From: Rhodothermus marinus
GTDB taxonomy: Bacteria > Bacteroidota > Rhodothermia > Rhodothermales > Rhodothermaceae
Direction of reading: 5' to 3'
Length of the DNA stretch: 64,000 nt
NCBI RefSeq assembly: GCF_009936275.1
Contig: NZ_AP019797.1
Coordinates: 177,501 to 241,500, forward strand
Positions 37,081 to 51,397 of this stretch are shown one piece after another; the stretch's first letter is position 1, and each line of letters begins with the position of its first letter. Below the pieces are notes generated by a model. The model did not search any database and was not told the origin of the DNA. It saw only the letters and a list, made by a program, of their open reading frames with translations. A program made the translations under genes and the position numbers.

Positions 37081-37582
37081 AGTCCGATGCTCCCGGGCCT
37101 GATCCGCCGGCACGCTTCAGCCATTCTTCGTTGGCGCTGAGCTGCTGGCGTAGGTTTTCGATCTCGCGCAGGATCTTGCGGGCCCCGTCGATTTCGGCGC
37201 CGTTCTGCTCGGCTGCTTCTACAGTGGCCGGCTCAGGACTGGGCCGGGATGTTTTTTTTTCCGGCGCAGGAGGCGTTTCCGGGCGACTGACCAGCGTCAC
37301 CCGGGGTGTTTCAAAAGGGGAGCGCTGCGCCGGTTCGGGCTGCCGGGGTGAGGAGGTCGGTGCGGCGGCGGAGGAAGCCGGTTGGGCTGCTGCGGACCGG
37401 GTCTGCAGGCGAGCCGACTGCTCCAGAATGGCCTCCAGCATCTGCTCCTTGATGATGGCGCGCGCTTCGGCCAGGGCCTCGGCCTTCGCCTCCTCGATCA
37501 GTTGCTGAATCTCTTCGCTCGAAAGCTCCAGAAACCTGGCCCGGAACTGTTCGATCAGCCTGCGAATCTGTTCGTCGTGCAT
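37064..37582 (-). CDS. Helix-module protein coupled to the GvpL/F-like gene
   Basis: A 172-residue soluble protein. Residues about 18-60 form an amphipathic helical module (SSEEIQQLIEEAKAEALAE, then IIKEQMLEAILEQSARL) about 50% identical over 42 positions to the N terminus of the GvpL/F-like protein encoded next. The middle (about 62-130) is low-complexity, rich in Ala, Pro, Ser and Thr and probably disordered. The last part (ARKILREIENLRQQLSANEEWLKR) is a short predicted coiled coil. ATG 37582 has GGAGAG at good spacing; the longer frame to 37714 lacks support. It is the first gene of the overlapping operon. I know no named family for it; a scaffold or adaptor role is inference. Confidence 0.75.
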   Translation of the reverse strand: MHDEQIRRLIEQFRARFLELSSEEIQQLIEEAKAEALAEARAIIKEQMLEAILEQSARLQTRSAAAQPASSAAAPTSSPRQPEPAQRSPFETPRVTLVSRPETPPAPEKKTSRPSPEPATVEAAEQNGAEIDGARKILREIENLRQQLSANEEWLKRAGGSGPGASDYADES

Positions 37583-37724
37583 GGTGCACTCTCCGGATGG
37601 ATGGGAGATTCGGTCCGTAGTTTTACCTACAAGCGCCGTGCCTGCATAGACGAACGATAGCCCGAAACATGGGTTTCGGCCTGCAAGGGAAAAGCTTTCC
37701 GATCTGCGGGGCAAAGAAAGCCTT

Positions 37725-39923
37725 TCATGAGAAAATTTTCAGGCGCTGGCCCGGATAAATCCGGCTGGAACGCAGCCCGTTCCACCGTTTGAGGTCGCGC
37801 ACCGAGACGCCGAAGCGCTGGGCGATCTCGCTGAGCGTGTCGCCGGGACGCACATGATAGATGGTGTAACCCTGTGTGGCGCCAGCTTCCGGATAGATGG
37901 TCAGGCGCTGGCCAATCCGAATGGTATTGCTGGAGAGGTTGTTCCAGCGTTTCAGGTCCTGCACCGAGACACCAAAGCGCTGGGCGATCTCGCTGAGCGT
38001 GTCGCCCCGGCGTACTGTGTACACCACGCGCTCGGGCGTTACCGGTTCGGAGAGATAGAGGACTAACTCCTGGCCGACGCGGATGGTGTTGCCGGAGAGG
38101 TTATTCCAGCGTTTGATGTCGGCCACCGAGACTCCGTACTTCTGAGCAATTTCGCTGAGGGCGTCACCCCGACGCACGGTGTATACGACACGGGTAGGAG
38201 CTTCGGGCGTTCGGGCTTCGTCGACGGTTGATTCTGCATCAGACGGGGGTTCATTTCGCTCCGAGGACGTTTCCAGTGCGGTCGGTTGTGCCGTGGTAGC
38301 GGGCGCCCTCGTCTGGATGGGTTGCGTCGTGTAGAGCGGGCGGACGGCCCGGCTGCCGTACTGCACGCTGACGGGCTTGGCCTCGGCCAGTTGCAGGGCG
38401 TTTGTGCTTTCGTAGTGGGGGACCGGCACAATCAGGCGCTGGCCCGGACGAATCACCGTGCTGCGCAGCCCGTTGGCCCGCATCAGGGCCGAGACGCTCA
38501 CGCCGAAGCGCCGGGCAATGATGCTGAGCGCGTCGCCCCGACGCACCGTGTAGGTCGTGACCGGCCGCTTACGATCTTCCGGCAATCGGGCGTAGGCCTC
38601 CGCGAAGCGTGCGTAACTACCCAGCGGCAGGCGGATGAAGTAGGGGCCCCGGCTGGGCGGTAGCGTGTTCTGGCGCAGTTCGGGGTTCAGCGCGCGCAAC
38701 GTGGCCACGTCGGTACCGGCCAGGTGCGCGATCTCTTCCAGCGAGAGCATGCCCTGTACGGGCACGTAGTCGTATTCGTAGCGCGGGCCCGGCTCGACTG
38801 TCAGGTTCAGTGCGGTGGGATTGGAGGCTACCAGCGCTGTCGCAATGAACATGGGCACGTAGTTGCGGGTCTCGCGCGGCAGGTACGGGTAGATGTCCCA
38901 GAAGGTGAGCTGGTCTGTGCCGTGGCGCACCGCAGCCTGATTAAGTGCCCGTTGGACCCGGCCGGCTCCGGCATTGTAAGCGGCCAGCGCCAGATGCCAG
39001 TCGCCGAACATGGCGTACAGGTCCTTCAGGTGACGGGCGGCCGCCCGCGTGGATTTTTCCGGATCCCGTCGCTCATCCACCCAGGGCGTAATATTCAGGT
39101 TGTACAGGCGGGCCGTTCCGGCCATGAACTGCCACATGCCCACGGCGCCGGCCCGGCTCCGAGCATAGGGGTTGAGCCCGCTTTCGATCATGGCCAGGTA
39201 CTTCAGTTCGTCCGGCACGCCCTCTTCCTCGAAGATCTGCTCGATCATCGGGAAGTAGGTTTCGGCCCGGCTGAGCCAGCGCAGCAGGTGCTTTTCCGGC
39301 TCGCGCAGCAGATAATCCATGCTGGCTTTGACGAGCCGGTTCATGGTGAGCGGGACCGAGCTGGCAGGGACCGTGAGGTTCGGGGTGAAAACGTCTTCCA
39401 GCAGCGGCTCGCGTACAGTCTCCATGGCCGCGAACATGGCCTCGCGGAAGGCGAAGATGTCGCCGTAGCTCAGCGTCAGCGTGTCCGGCGGCGTGCCGTA
39501 GAGCTGCTCGTATTCGACAAGAAGCGAGCGGTACAGTTCACGAAACCGGACGTCCGCCTCGATGCCGGGCTGACGACTCAGTGCGGCCAGGGCTTCCAGC
39601 GCTTCATCCAGGAGTTGGGCGGCCTGATCCAGATCGCCGTCCGCTTCCGCTTTGAGAATACGTGCCTGTTGATCGTACAGGCGGGCCAGGTATTCGAGAA
39701 GCTCCGCTTCACTCAGACTGTCGGCTGGTGGAAGCAATCCCGCCAGCCCGGCGCCGAGCAGCCGTACCCGGCGGGCAAAGGGAATTTCTTCGGAAGGATA
39801 CGCCTGAAGTCGTTCCAGCGGAAGTGGCGGAGCGATTCGCCTCGTATCCTGCGCATGTCCTGTTCCGACCAGACTCCACGCAAGTAGCAACAGGAATAGC
39901 CCTCGTAACACAGCCGCCCTCAT
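37725..39923 (-). CDS. MltD-like lytic transglycosylase with four LysM domains
   Basis: A 732-residue exported cell-wall enzyme. A signal peptide ([21 protein letters not shown]) precedes a helical region and an SLT domain (about residues 225-400) with catalytic Glu in [25 protein letters not shown], then [12 protein letters not shown] and [12 protein letters not shown]. Four LysM modules follow: one at about 455-500 and three at the C terminus, joined by short Pro/Thr linkers, each with a YTVRRGD-like start and IRxGQRL end. The last three are near-identical, suggesting recent duplication. It cleaves glycan strands to anhydromuropeptides. ATG 39923 starts the signal peptide; a sigma70-like promoter (TTGCAA-17-TATTGT) lies 38 nt upstream. 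Confidence 0.93.
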   Translation of the reverse strand: MRAAVLRGLFLLLLAWSLVGTGHAQDTRRIAPPLPLERLQAYPSEEIPFARRVRLLGAGLAGLLPPADSLSEAELLEYLARLYDQQARILKAEADGDLDQAAQLLDEALEALAALSRQPGIEADVRFRELYRSLLVEYEQLYGTPPDTLTLSYGDIFAFREAMFAAMETVREPLLEDVFTPNLTVPASSVPLTMNRLVKASMDYLLREPEKHLLRWLSRAETYFPMIEQIFEEEGVPDELKYLAMIESGLNPYARSRAGAVGMWQFMAGTARLYNLNITPWVDERRDPEKSTRAAARHLKDLYAMFGDWHLALAAYNAGAGRVQRALNQAAVRHGTDQLTFWDIYPYLPRETRNYVPMFIATALVASNPTALNLTVEPGPRYEYDYVPVQGMLSLEEIAHLAGTDVATLRALNPELRQNTLPPSRGPYFIRLPLGSYARFAEAYARLPEDRKRPVTTYTVRRGDALSIIARRFGVSVSALMRANGLRSTVIRPGQRLIVPVPHYESTNALQLAEAKPVSVQYGSRAVRPLYTTQPIQTRAPATTAQPTALETSSERNEPPSDAESTVDEARTPEAPTRVVYTVRRGDALSEIAQKYGVSVADIKRWNNLSGNTIRVGQELVLYLSEPVTPERVVYTVRRGDTLSEIAQRFGVSVQDLKRWNNLSSNTIRIGQRLTIYPEAGATQGYTIYHVRPGDTLSEIAQRFGVSVRDLKRWNGLRSSRIYPGQRLKIFS

Positions 39924-39960
39924 TTTTGACCGTTCACGTATCACTTCAACACGTTGCCCA

Positions 39961-39989
39961 ACAATACACACCGGCCGCGTTTATTGCAA
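39961..39989 (-). promoter_or_regulatory. Sigma70-like promoter of the lytic transglycosylase gene
   Basis: On the minus strand, TTGCAA, exactly 17 nt, then TATTGT. It overlaps the last codons of the upstream gene and ends 38 nt before ATG 39923. Confidence 0.5.
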
Positions 39990-41165
39990 GGGGGACGCCT
40001 GATTTTTACGGTATCGGCGTTCGACGGCGTCGGTAAAGGCGACGGCCGGTTCGCTGTAGATATTCACCTGATAGCGGCGGAAGACCTCGCGGGCGATGAG
40101 CTGCGAGGCCTCGGCCCAGGTGGGCGTGTCGCGCAACAGGCGCAGCACGCGGAGGTAAGCGGAACGGTCGCCATCGAACAGGTGCGTGATGAACAGCTCC
40201 CGGTTGCGCAGCCCCGTCTCGCCCAGCACTTCGCGCTCCAGCTCCGCCGTGGGCGGCGCCGGCATCTGCTCGGCCGGGGGTTGCTGGTAGAACTGCATCC
40301 AGCGAGGCAGGGCGGCGGCTTCGTTGGCGGATCGGGCCTCGCCTGCGCCGGCCTGCTGCAGCTGGAATCGGCGCCAGAGTGGCAGAGCTTCCGCTTCTTC
40401 TTCGGCGACAGGGGCGGTACCCGGAGCCGATGGCTCCTTGCCGGCAAGTAGCCGCTCAAGCGCCTCGGCCGTGAGCAAGGCGGTGCCTTCGGCCTGAAGG
40501 CGCTGCACCAGATCCGGTCGCTGTTTTTCCGTGAAGAAGGCGATCAGCAGCGAGGCAGGTAGCACGACGGGACGTTCCGGCAGCAGGGTCGCCAGTTCGT
40601 AGAGCGGGCGCAGCAGGCGCACCCACGCTTCGGCGTCGAAGTCGGCCGTCAGCTCGCGGTCGACGCGCACGAGCAGGCTCTCGAAGCGGTCGCGCTCCAG
40701 GCGGGTTACCTGCTTTTCCTCGACGTAGAGGGCGACGGCCTCCCGGAAGTAGGCATAAGGCTGAAACCAGTGCATGCGGCGCAGCGCTTCGGCGGCCGGG
40801 ACCGAATCGGCCTCGTCAAAAATATGGGCCGTGAGCGTACGGATGGGCTGGATCAGATAGCCGGTCAGCGCCTGAAGGCTTTCGCCGAGCAATTCGGGCC
40901 AGACCGAAGCGGGGATGCGCACGTGTGAGCGAAGCCGGTTGCGAAGTTGCTGAAAGGCTTCCTGGACGTCCGGCGCCTCGGTTTCGAACCAGGTGTCGTC
41001 GAGCACCGGCAGCATGGTTTCGGCCCGGGCGATCGCCTGATGCTGGAGGTGGTGCACCAGTGCGTCGGGCAGGCCCAGCCGGCGAAGCTCCTGGATCGAA
41101 TAGGCACGGGTGGGCGGCAATGTCGCCTGAAGCTGGCGGTACAGCAGCCGGACAAATTCGGTCAT
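39981..41165 (-). CDS. Unknown protein with duplicated LPxWxxF motif
   Basis: A 394-residue soluble protein without signal peptide or membrane helices. Residues 1-240 are predicted helical, with many Leu, Arg and Glu (for example FVRLLYRQLQATLPPTRAYSIQ and RDRFESLLVRVDRELTADFD). A flexible stretch at about 243-306 contains the motif LP-[LR]-W-x-x-F twice (LPLWRRFQ at 261, LPRWMQFY at 286), separated by an Ala/Glu-rich linker. A compact helical C-terminal domain follows (GLRNRELFITHLFDGDRSAYLRVLRLL). I do not recognise the family. The duplicated motif looks like a protein-docking element. It lies between nadC (48 nt) and the transglycosylase gene. Confidence 0.75.
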   Translation of the reverse strand: MTEFVRLLYRQLQATLPPTRAYSIQELRRLGLPDALVHHLQHQAIARAETMLPVLDDTWFETEAPDVQEAFQQLRNRLRSHVRIPASVWPELLGESLQALTGYLIQPIRTLTAHIFDEADSVPAAEALRRMHWFQPYAYFREAVALYVEEKQVTRLERDRFESLLVRVDRELTADFDAEAWVRLLRPLYELATLLPERPVVLPASLLIAFFTEKQRPDLVQRLQAEGTALLTAEALERLLAGKEPSAPGTAPVAEEEAEALPLWRRFQLQQAGAGEARSANEAAALPRWMQFYQQPPAEQMPAPPTAELEREVLGETGLRNRELFITHLFDGDRSAYLRVLRLLRDTPTWAEASQLIAREVFRRYQVNIYSEPAVAFTDAVERRYRKNQASPLQ

Positions 41166-41213
41166 GGCGCTATGGGCCCGATTCGTGGACGGGTTCGCGC
41201 CTTATAAAGTCGC

Positions 41214-42128
41214 CTACAGACTGAGTTCCAGCGACAGGTCGAGTGCCTGTACGGAGTGGGTCAGGGCGCCGCAGGAGATGGCTTCGACGCCGGTGGCGGC
41301 GATCGCCTCGGCCGTTTCGAGCGTGATGTTACCGGAAGCCTCCGTGTGGAAGCGGCTGCCGATGCGCCGGACGGCCTCTCGGAGGGGCTCGACGTCGAGC
41401 GTGCCGTCGGGTAGGCGCCGGGCGAAGTTGTCCAGCAGGATCCAGTCGACGCCGCCCGTAGCGAGAATGGCATCGACGTCTTCCAGCGATTGCGCTTCGA
41501 TCTCGATGGGAATGTCGAGCCGGTGCTGCTCCCGATAGCGTCGGGCGGCTTCGATGGCTTCGCGGATGCCGCCGGCCGCCACGATGTGGTTGTCTTTGAT
41601 CAGGATCATGTCGTAGAGGCCCAGGCGGTGGTTGGTGCCGCCGCCCAGGCGCACGGCCCATTTGTCCAGCAGCCGGAGTCCCGGAGCGGTTTTGCGGGTA
41701 TCGAGCACTTTGGTGCCGTAAGGCCGTACGCGTTCCACCAGGCGGCGGGTGGCCGTGGCGATGCCGCTCATGCGCTGCAGCAGATTCAGCGCCAGGCGCT
41801 CGGCCATGAGCAAGCTGTGGGCGCGGCCTTCCACCGTGCCGAAAATGGTACCGGCCGTCACGCGCGAGCCGTCGGCCTGGTGCCAGCGGACGTGCACGTC
41901 GGGATCGACGAGCTGAAAGACGCGCGTGGCCACCTGGAGTCCGGCCACGACGCCGTTTGCTTTCGCCAGAAAAAGCCCGCGGGCCTTGCGCTCGGGTGGC
42001 ACGGTGGCCTCGGTGGTGACGTCGCCCGGACCGATGTCTTCGGCCAGCCACTGCCGGATCAGACGGTCCAGCGTGGCTTCGTCCACGTAGGGCGGCCAGG
42101 TGGTCGAGGTGGTCGGCTCGGCAGCCAT
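41214..42128 (-). CDS. nadC: Nicotinate-nucleotide pyrophosphorylase (quinolinate PRTase)
   Basis: Converts quinolinate and PRPP to nicotinate mononucleotide in de novo NAD synthesis. A 304-residue protein with EDIGPGDVTTEATVP at the N terminus, LNLLQRMSGIATATRRLVE, DTRKTAPGLRLLDKWAVRLGGGTNHRLGLYDMILIKDNHI (quinolinate and PRPP site) and C-terminal EASGNITLETAEAIAATGVEAISCGALTHS. The frame runs upstream into the neighbour, but ATG 42128 is just after the thioesterase stop and gives the usual length. nadA and nadB are not in the window. It is part of the accA-thioesterase-nadC series. Confidence 0.96.
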   Translation of the reverse strand: MAAEPTTSTTWPPYVDEATLDRLIRQWLAEDIGPGDVTTEATVPPERKARGLFLAKANGVVAGLQVATRVFQLVDPDVHVRWHQADGSRVTAGTIFGTVEGRAHSLLMAERLALNLLQRMSGIATATRRLVERVRPYGTKVLDTRKTAPGLRLLDKWAVRLGGGTNHRLGLYDMILIKDNHIVAAGGIREAIEAARRYREQHRLDIPIEIEAQSLEDVDAILATGGVDWILLDNFARRLPDGTLDVEPLREAVRRIGSRFHTEASGNITLETAEAIAATGVEAISCGALTHSVQALDLSLELSL

Positions 42129-42132
42129 AGGC

Positions 42133-42570
42133 TCAGCGCTGACCGTCGGGCGAAAGCGAGGGTTCCAGAGCTTTCTGCAGCACGTCCAGCAGCGCCTGCG
42201 GGGCCCGGACGGGACGGTTGCGGGCGCGATCGACAAAGCAGAGCGTCACGTGTCCGGTCGCCAGCAGCTCCTGCGTTTCGTGGCGGCGCACTTCGTAGTC
42301 GAGGTGCAGCCGGGCGCGGGGCAGCTCACGGATCATGGTGATCACGTCCAGCAGCTCGTCGTAGTAGGCCGGTCGGTGAAAGCGCAGGCTCAGGTCCACC
42401 ACGGGCATGATGATGCCGGAGGCCTCGAGTTCGCGGTAGGGCAGACCCAGATCGCGCAGCGCTTCGGTGCGGGCCGCTTCCAGATAGTCCACGTAGTGGG
42501 CGTGGTAGACCATGCCCATCGGATCGCATTCCCGATAGCGCACCCGGTGCTGATAGACGTGTCGAATCAT
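42133..42570 (-). CDS. Acyl-CoA thioesterase (YbgC/4HBT hot-dog family)
   Basis: A 145-residue hot-dog-fold thioesterase. The catalytic Asp is in [29 protein letters not shown] (Asp about residue 16), the signature of the YbgC/4-hydroxybenzoyl-CoA group; the second conserved strand [17 protein letters not shown] is also present. It hydrolyses acyl-CoA thioesters; the exact chain is unknown. Its start overlaps the accA stop by four bases, suggesting coupling with fatty-acid synthesis. The C-terminal 20 residues are variable. Confidence 0.9.
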   Translation of the reverse strand: MIRHVYQHRVRYRECDPMGMVYHAHYVDYLEAARTEALRDLGLPYRELEASGIIMPVVDLSLRFHRPAYYDELLDVITMIRELPRARLHLDYEVRRHETQELLATGHVTLCFVDRARNRPVRAPQALLDVLQKALEPSLSPDGQR

Positions 42571-43598
42571 GAGGCTCCGGTTTCGGTCGAGGGCGTGGCT
42601 TCGGGCTCTTCGCGGTAGACGCCCATCCGGGCGAATTTTTCGATACGGGCGTCGATCAGCACGCGCGGCTCGAGGCCTTCCAGTTCCTGCAGCGCTCGGG
42701 CGATGGCGGCACCGACGGCCTGGAAGGTCGCTTCGGGATCGCGATGGGCCCCGCCGATGGGTTCGGGGATGATCTCGTCGATGACGCCCAGCTTGAGCAG
42801 GTCGGCCGCGGTGAGCTTCAGCGCACGGGCTGCCTCTTCTTTGTAATCCCAGGAACGCCAGAGGATCTGGGAGCAGCTTTCGGGGGCGATGACCGAGTAC
42901 CAGGCGTTTTCCAGCATCAGGATGCGGTCGCCCACGCCGATGCCCAGCGCACCACCCGAGGCCCCTTCGCCGATCACCACCACCACGATGGGCACAGGCA
43001 GGCGCGCCATTTCGAACAAGTTGCGGGCAATCGCTTCGGCCTGTCCGTGTTCTTCGGCTTCGATGCCCGGATAGGCGCCCGGCGTGTCGAGCATCGTCAC
43101 GACGGGCTTGCCGAACTTGGCCGCCAGCTTCATCAGCCGGAGCGCCTTGCGATAGCCTTCGGGGTTGGGCATCCCGAAGCGGCGGTATTTCCGGCTTTTC
43201 GTGTCGCGCCCTTTCTGATGGCCCACGAACAGCACGGTGCGGTCGCGGTAGCCGAAGCGGCTGCCCTGAAATGTGGCAAAGCCGCCCACGATGGCCGGAT
43301 CGTCCCCGGCACAGCGGTCGCCGTGCAGCTCGACGAAGCCCTCCGAGAGCGCCCCGATGTAATCGAGCGTGTAGGGGCGGTCGGGATGGCGGGCGATCTG
43401 CACCCGTTGCCAGCGCGTCAGGTTGCGGTAGACCGACTCCCGCAGGGCCGCCACCCGGGCTTCAAGGGCCGATATTTCGGCAGAAAGGTCCACCTCGGGA
43501 TTTTCGGCCATCAGGGCGCGCATCTCGTCGAGCTTCTCCTCAAGCTCGGCGATAGGCTTTTCAAAATCAAGCAGGTATTGCGAGGATTTTCGAGCCAT
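42567..43598 (-). CDS. accA: Acetyl-CoA carboxylase carboxyltransferase subunit alpha
   Basis: With AccD, transfers carboxyl from biotin to acetyl-CoA, the first step of fatty-acid synthesis. A 343-residue protein with the N-terminal helical region ([22 protein letters not shown]), [101 protein letters not shown] and the [21 protein letters not shown] end. The frame opens well upstream, but ATG 43598 gives the canonical N terminus and follows the GT2 stop by eight bases. Probably transcribed with the glycosyltransferase gene upstream and the thioesterase downstream. Confidence 0.96.
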   Translation of the reverse strand: MARKSSQYLLDFEKPIAELEEKLDEMRALMAENPEVDLSAEISALEARVAALRESVYRNLTRWQRVQIARHPDRPYTLDYIGALSEGFVELHGDRCAGDDPAIVGGFATFQGSRFGYRDRTVLFVGHQKGRDTKSRKYRRFGMPNPEGYRKALRLMKLAAKFGKPVVTMLDTPGAYPGIEAEEHGQAEAIARNLFEMARLPVPIVVVVIGEGASGGALGIGVGDRILMLENAWYSVIAPESCSQILWRSWDYKEEAARALKLTAADLLKLGVIDEIIPEPIGGAHRDPEATFQAVGAAIARALQELEGLEPRVLIDARIEKFARMGVYREEPEATPSTETGAS

Positions 43599-43606
43599 AA
43601 GTCTGG

Positions 43607-45724
43607 TCAGGTTGTCTGCAGCAGCCGACGGAGGGCCTGCAGGAGCAGGCGCAGCTCCAGCCAGGCGGTTCGCTGTTGTATATAATAAGCATAAAGCTGG
43701 CGAATATCTTCCGGCGTGCGTGGCGGGGTGGGGCGGGCTTCGCTGACGGCAAACAGGCCGGGCCGGATGCCCCAGCTTTCGGGCAGCAGCGCGCATTCGT
43801 CCGGGTGGCAGCCGACGAGCGCGCGGCGCCCACGCAGCACATCGGGCAGGCCGTCGAGGCGCCGGACCAGTTGCCGCAGGCCGGGTCGGGCGCTCAGGCG
43901 GGCCATTCCCTTCAGCAACGGCCGCAGAGCCAGCCCCACCAGTGCCAGCCCGCACTCCAACGCGCGGCCCAGGGGGAGGCTCCGCAGCGTGGGCAGGGCG
44001 GCCTCGGCGTCGACGAGCGAGGGCGGCTCAAGCGTTTCGATGTGCGCTTTGCCGATCACATGGGGGCGGCCTTCGGGCAGGATCTTGAATTGCACGGGCA
44101 GGTCGCGCAGTTGCTGGATGAACTGCAGCACGGTGGTGTGCGACAGGCCCGCCGTGGCGAAGATCACGGCATCCACCTGGCGCAGTCGCACCAGGTCGCG
44201 CAGGTGGTGCAGCGCGCCCAGTCGTGGAGGTGTGTCCCGATCCGTACCGTCCGGCTCCGGCGATACATATCCGATGAGCTGAAAAGAAGGCCAGGGAGCG
44301 GCCTCAAGTAGCCGGTGCAGGCGTCGGGCTTCGTCGGCGGGGCCCACCAGCAGCGCCCGCTGCAGCCGGGCGGCATGGCGGCGACGCCATGCCAGTCGCC
44401 AGCCCATTAGCGCGGCCAGCGCGAACGGTGCGCTCAGCAGCACTACCATCCGGGAGAATGCGATGTCGGGCACCAGAAACGACAGCGTACCCATGAAGAG
44501 CAGGGCGATCAGCGTGCCGTAGAAGACCGGACGCAATTGCCATATGCGGCCGCGCCGGTAGCCACCCATCAGTGCAATGCCGGCCACCGTGCTCAGCGCA
44601 TAGGCCGGCACCACGCTGAGCAGAAAGAGCGCGGCCAGAGGGCGTCCGGCCGCCAGCGAGCGCAGCCATCCGCCCAGCGTGACGATCAGGGCGGTCAGCA
44701 GGCCGTCGATCACCGGCGGAGCCAGCCGGCGCGCGCCCCGGTGCAGTGCCGAAAGCCCGGCCCGCAGGGCAATGCCGAGCCGCAGCAGAGCCAGAAAGGT
44801 CGGCGAGTACCGATCGCGGAAATGCTTTTCGACGAACCGCAGCATCGCTCCGTAGAACAGGCGCACGTAGCGCAGTTCGCCTTTTTTGGTGCTTTCGCCC
44901 TTGTAGTGGATGATCTGCGTGCGGGGCGTATAGACGATCTTCCAGCCGGCCTGCTGAATGCGGTAGCACCAGTCCAGGTCTTCACCATACATGAAAAAGT
45001 CTTCGTCGAGCAGGCCCGCGCCGCCGTCCGGTTGCAGCCCGTCGGGCAGCAGGTGCGCGGTGGGGCCGAGGCCTTCCCGGCAGAGGCGCTCGTAGGCCGT
45101 GCGAGAAAAGTAGAGGGCGGCGTGCCGGACGAACATGCAGGAGCCGCTGAGCGCGTCGACTTCGGTTTCGACCTCGGGCGACAGGTAGGTCAGGTTGTAG
45201 CGGCCAAAGCGGCGGCTGTGTGGAAACAGGCGGCTGAGCCCCACCATGCGGTAGAAGGCGACGGCCGGTGTAGGGAAGGCCCGGCGGCTTTCCGGCGCGA
45301 ACGAGCCGTCCGGGTTGAGAATCTTGCAGCCGGCCGCGCCTACCTCGGGATGCGCGTCCAGAAAGTCCACCATCACGCGCAGCGTGTCTTCCTGCACGAT
45401 GGTGTCGGGATTGAGCAGCAGCAGGTAGCGGCCGCGAGCCCGGCGGATCGCCTGATTGTTGGCGCGGCTGAACCCGACGTTTTCGGTATTGGCGATGAGG
45501 TGTACCTCGGGGAAATGCGCACGCACCATCTCAACGGAGCCGTCCACCGAGTTGTTGTCCACCACGAAGACTTCCAGTTTCAGGTCGTCCGCGGCCCGGA
45601 AGACCGAGCGCAGCGCCTGTTCGAGCAGGTCGCGCACGTTGTAGTTGACGATGATGACCGACAGGTCGCAGGGCGCCGGTGTGGCCGGGTTGGCAGGAGC
45701 GGATATGGACGACGCGCACGACAT
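43607..45724 (-). CDS. GT2 glycosyltransferase fused to a degenerate polyprenyl-phosphate sugar transferase
   Basis: A 705-residue protein. Residues about 18-310 are a GT2 glycosyltransferase: [58 protein letters not shown]. It resembles rhamnosyltransferases. Residues about 335-435 hold several transmembrane helices, followed by a Rossmann-like CoA-binding part ([19 protein letters not shown]). The last 120 residues recall the C-terminal part of bacterial sugar-1-phosphate transferases ([18 protein letters not shown], then [22 protein letters not shown]), but the catalytic block with the PGPxFFxQxRxG and KFRSM motifs is missing. The second half is probably inactive or regulatory. Upstream is a -10-like box; accA follows by eight bases. 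Confidence 0.82.
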   Translation of the reverse strand: MSCASSISAPANPATPAPCDLSVIIVNYNVRDLLEQALRSVFRAADDLKLEVFVVDNNSVDGSVEMVRAHFPEVHLIANTENVGFSRANNQAIRRARGRYLLLLNPDTIVQEDTLRVMVDFLDAHPEVGAAGCKILNPDGSFAPESRRAFPTPAVAFYRMVGLSRLFPHSRRFGRYNLTYLSPEVETEVDALSGSCMFVRHAALYFSRTAYERLCREGLGPTAHLLPDGLQPDGGAGLLDEDFFMYGEDLDWCYRIQQAGWKIVYTPRTQIIHYKGESTKKGELRYVRLFYGAMLRFVEKHFRDRYSPTFLALLRLGIALRAGLSALHRGARRLAPPVIDGLLTALIVTLGGWLRSLAAGRPLAALFLLSVVPAYALSTVAGIALMGGYRRGRIWQLRPVFYGTLIALLFMGTLSFLVPDIAFSRMVVLLSAPFALAALMGWRLAWRRRHAARLQRALLVGPADEARRLHRLLEAAPWPSFQLIGYVSPEPDGTDRDTPPRLGALHHLRDLVRLRQVDAVIFATAGLSHTTVLQFIQQLRDLPVQFKILPEGRPHVIGKAHIETLEPPSLVDAEAALPTLRSLPLGRALECGLALVGLALRPLLKGMARLSARPGLRQLVRRLDGLPDVLRGRRALVGCHPDECALLPESWGIRPGLFAVSEARPTPPRTPEDIRQLYAYYIQQRTAWLELRLLLQALRRLLQTT

Positions 45725-46073
45725 CGATTCGGGGCGGCAGATCGCTACGGCACGGCCGGGTTCAAAGATAACACGAAAGCCTCAGGCCTTCGGCCCAAGG
45801 GTTTGCAAAAAAGAAAACGGCGGCATACTTTCTGTCCGGACCCGCCGATCGGCGAGATGTGGGCGGATTGCGGAAGCTCTGTCAACGATTCCCGAAAATC
45901 CTGCAAGGAATCTTCGGGGTGGTTGATTTTTTCGTGCTAAGTCCTGTAGTGTTAGGGCTGTTTTTGCAAAGAAATGCTTTTTATCCGAATTTCGCAGGAA
46001 AGGGCTCCCGCATTTTGCGGGAAACTGTAGATTCCTTCCTTATCCGAGAGTGTAGCCTGAGGCCTGGAACGTT
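45725..46073. other. 349-nt gap between the GT2 fusion gene and actA
   Basis: No gene is seen. The left part holds the GT2 promoter box. The right part is AT-rich (GTTTTTGCAAAG, TTTTTATCCG) and ends in a 6-bp hairpin TCCCGC/GCGGGA (about 46006-46022) some 50 nt before actA. It should contain the main promoter of the respiratory cluster; TTGATT (45923) and TAGTGT (45947) with 18 nt between are a weak candidate. Confidence 0.5.
45763..45770 (-). promoter_or_regulatory. -10-like element before the GT2 fusion gene
   Basis: TATCTTTG on the minus strand, 39 nt before the start. It matches both the TAnnTTTG consensus and the box seen before several genes here. Confidence 0.4.
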
Positions 46074-46721
46074 ATGCCGCAGATTTTTTCCAGAAAGACC
46101 AACCGGCTGCCGGCGCTTTCGCTGGCCGGTTCCGTCTTCGGGGGCGTGCTGGCCGTTTTTCTGGTCTGGTACTACTTTTCGCCCGAGTTTTACGAGGTAG
46201 GCTATGCGCCGGAGCAGCCGGTTCCCTACAGCCACCGCATTCACGTAGGCAAGCTGGGGCTGGACTGCCGCTACTGCCACAACTGGGTGGAGGTCTCCGA
46301 CAAGGCGAACATTCCGCCCACGCAGACCTGCATCAACTGTCACAGCCAGATTCTGACCGACTCGCCCCGGCTGCAGGCCGTGCGCGATAGCTGGGCGACG
46401 GATCAGTCTATCGAGTGGGTGAAGGTGCATCACCTGCCCGACTACGCGCACTTCAGCCATGCCTCGCATGTGAACAACGGAGTGGGGTGTGAGACCTGCC
46501 ACGGCCGGATTGATCAGATGGACGTGGTGCGCGTGGTCAAGCCGCTCTCGATGGGCTGGTGTCTGGAGTGTCATCGCCAGCCGGAGCTGTACCTGCGGCC
46601 GCAGAGCGAAATCACCACGATGGGTTATCAGCCGCCGGCCGATTACATCGAGCGCAACCTGGAGCGCATCCGGAAAGAAGGGATTCGTCCTCCCACGAAC
46701 TGCTCGGCCTGCCACTATTGA
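46074..46721 (+). CDS. actA: Alternative complex III subunit ActA, pentaheme cytochrome c
   Basis: A 215-residue membrane-anchored cytochrome c. One N-terminal transmembrane helix (LSLAGSVFGGVLAVFLVWYYF) holds it to the inner membrane; the periplasmic part has five CxxCH heme sites: CRYCH, CINCH, CETCH, CLECH and CSACH. This is the heme number of ActA in alternative complex III, which oxidises menaquinol and reduces the terminal oxidase or a soluble carrier. It opens the 13-kb act-cox cluster. Many additional His residues (HRIHVG, HHLPDYAHFSH) provide distal ligands. Confidence 0.96.
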   Translation: MPQIFSRKTNRLPALSLAGSVFGGVLAVFLVWYYFSPEFYEVGYAPEQPVPYSHRIHVGKLGLDCRYCHNWVEVSDKANIPPTQTCINCHSQILTDSPRLQAVRDSWATDQSIEWVKVHHLPDYAHFSHASHVNNGVGCETCHGRIDQMDVVRVVKPLSMGWCLECHRQPELYLRPQSEITTMGYQPPADYIERNLERIRKEGIRPPTNCSACHY

Positions 46722-46778
46722 GCCGGGCTTTCTTGTTTTCTGTGAAGGAATCTTGCGTTTGTCGGTGGAGAGCGTCCT

Positions 46779-49898
<3,120 letters not shown>

Positions 49899-49926
49899 TC
49901 GATAGGCAAGCAGGATCGAGAACGCG

Positions 49927-51381
<1,455 letters not shown>

Positions 51382-51397
51382 GCAACGGAGAGACGCC

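Noticed and set aside
36178-37582. Calling the GvpL/F-like operon a gas-vesicle cluster
   Set aside because: No GvpA, GvpN, GvpO or other vesicle gene is present, and the added helix modules point elsewhere.
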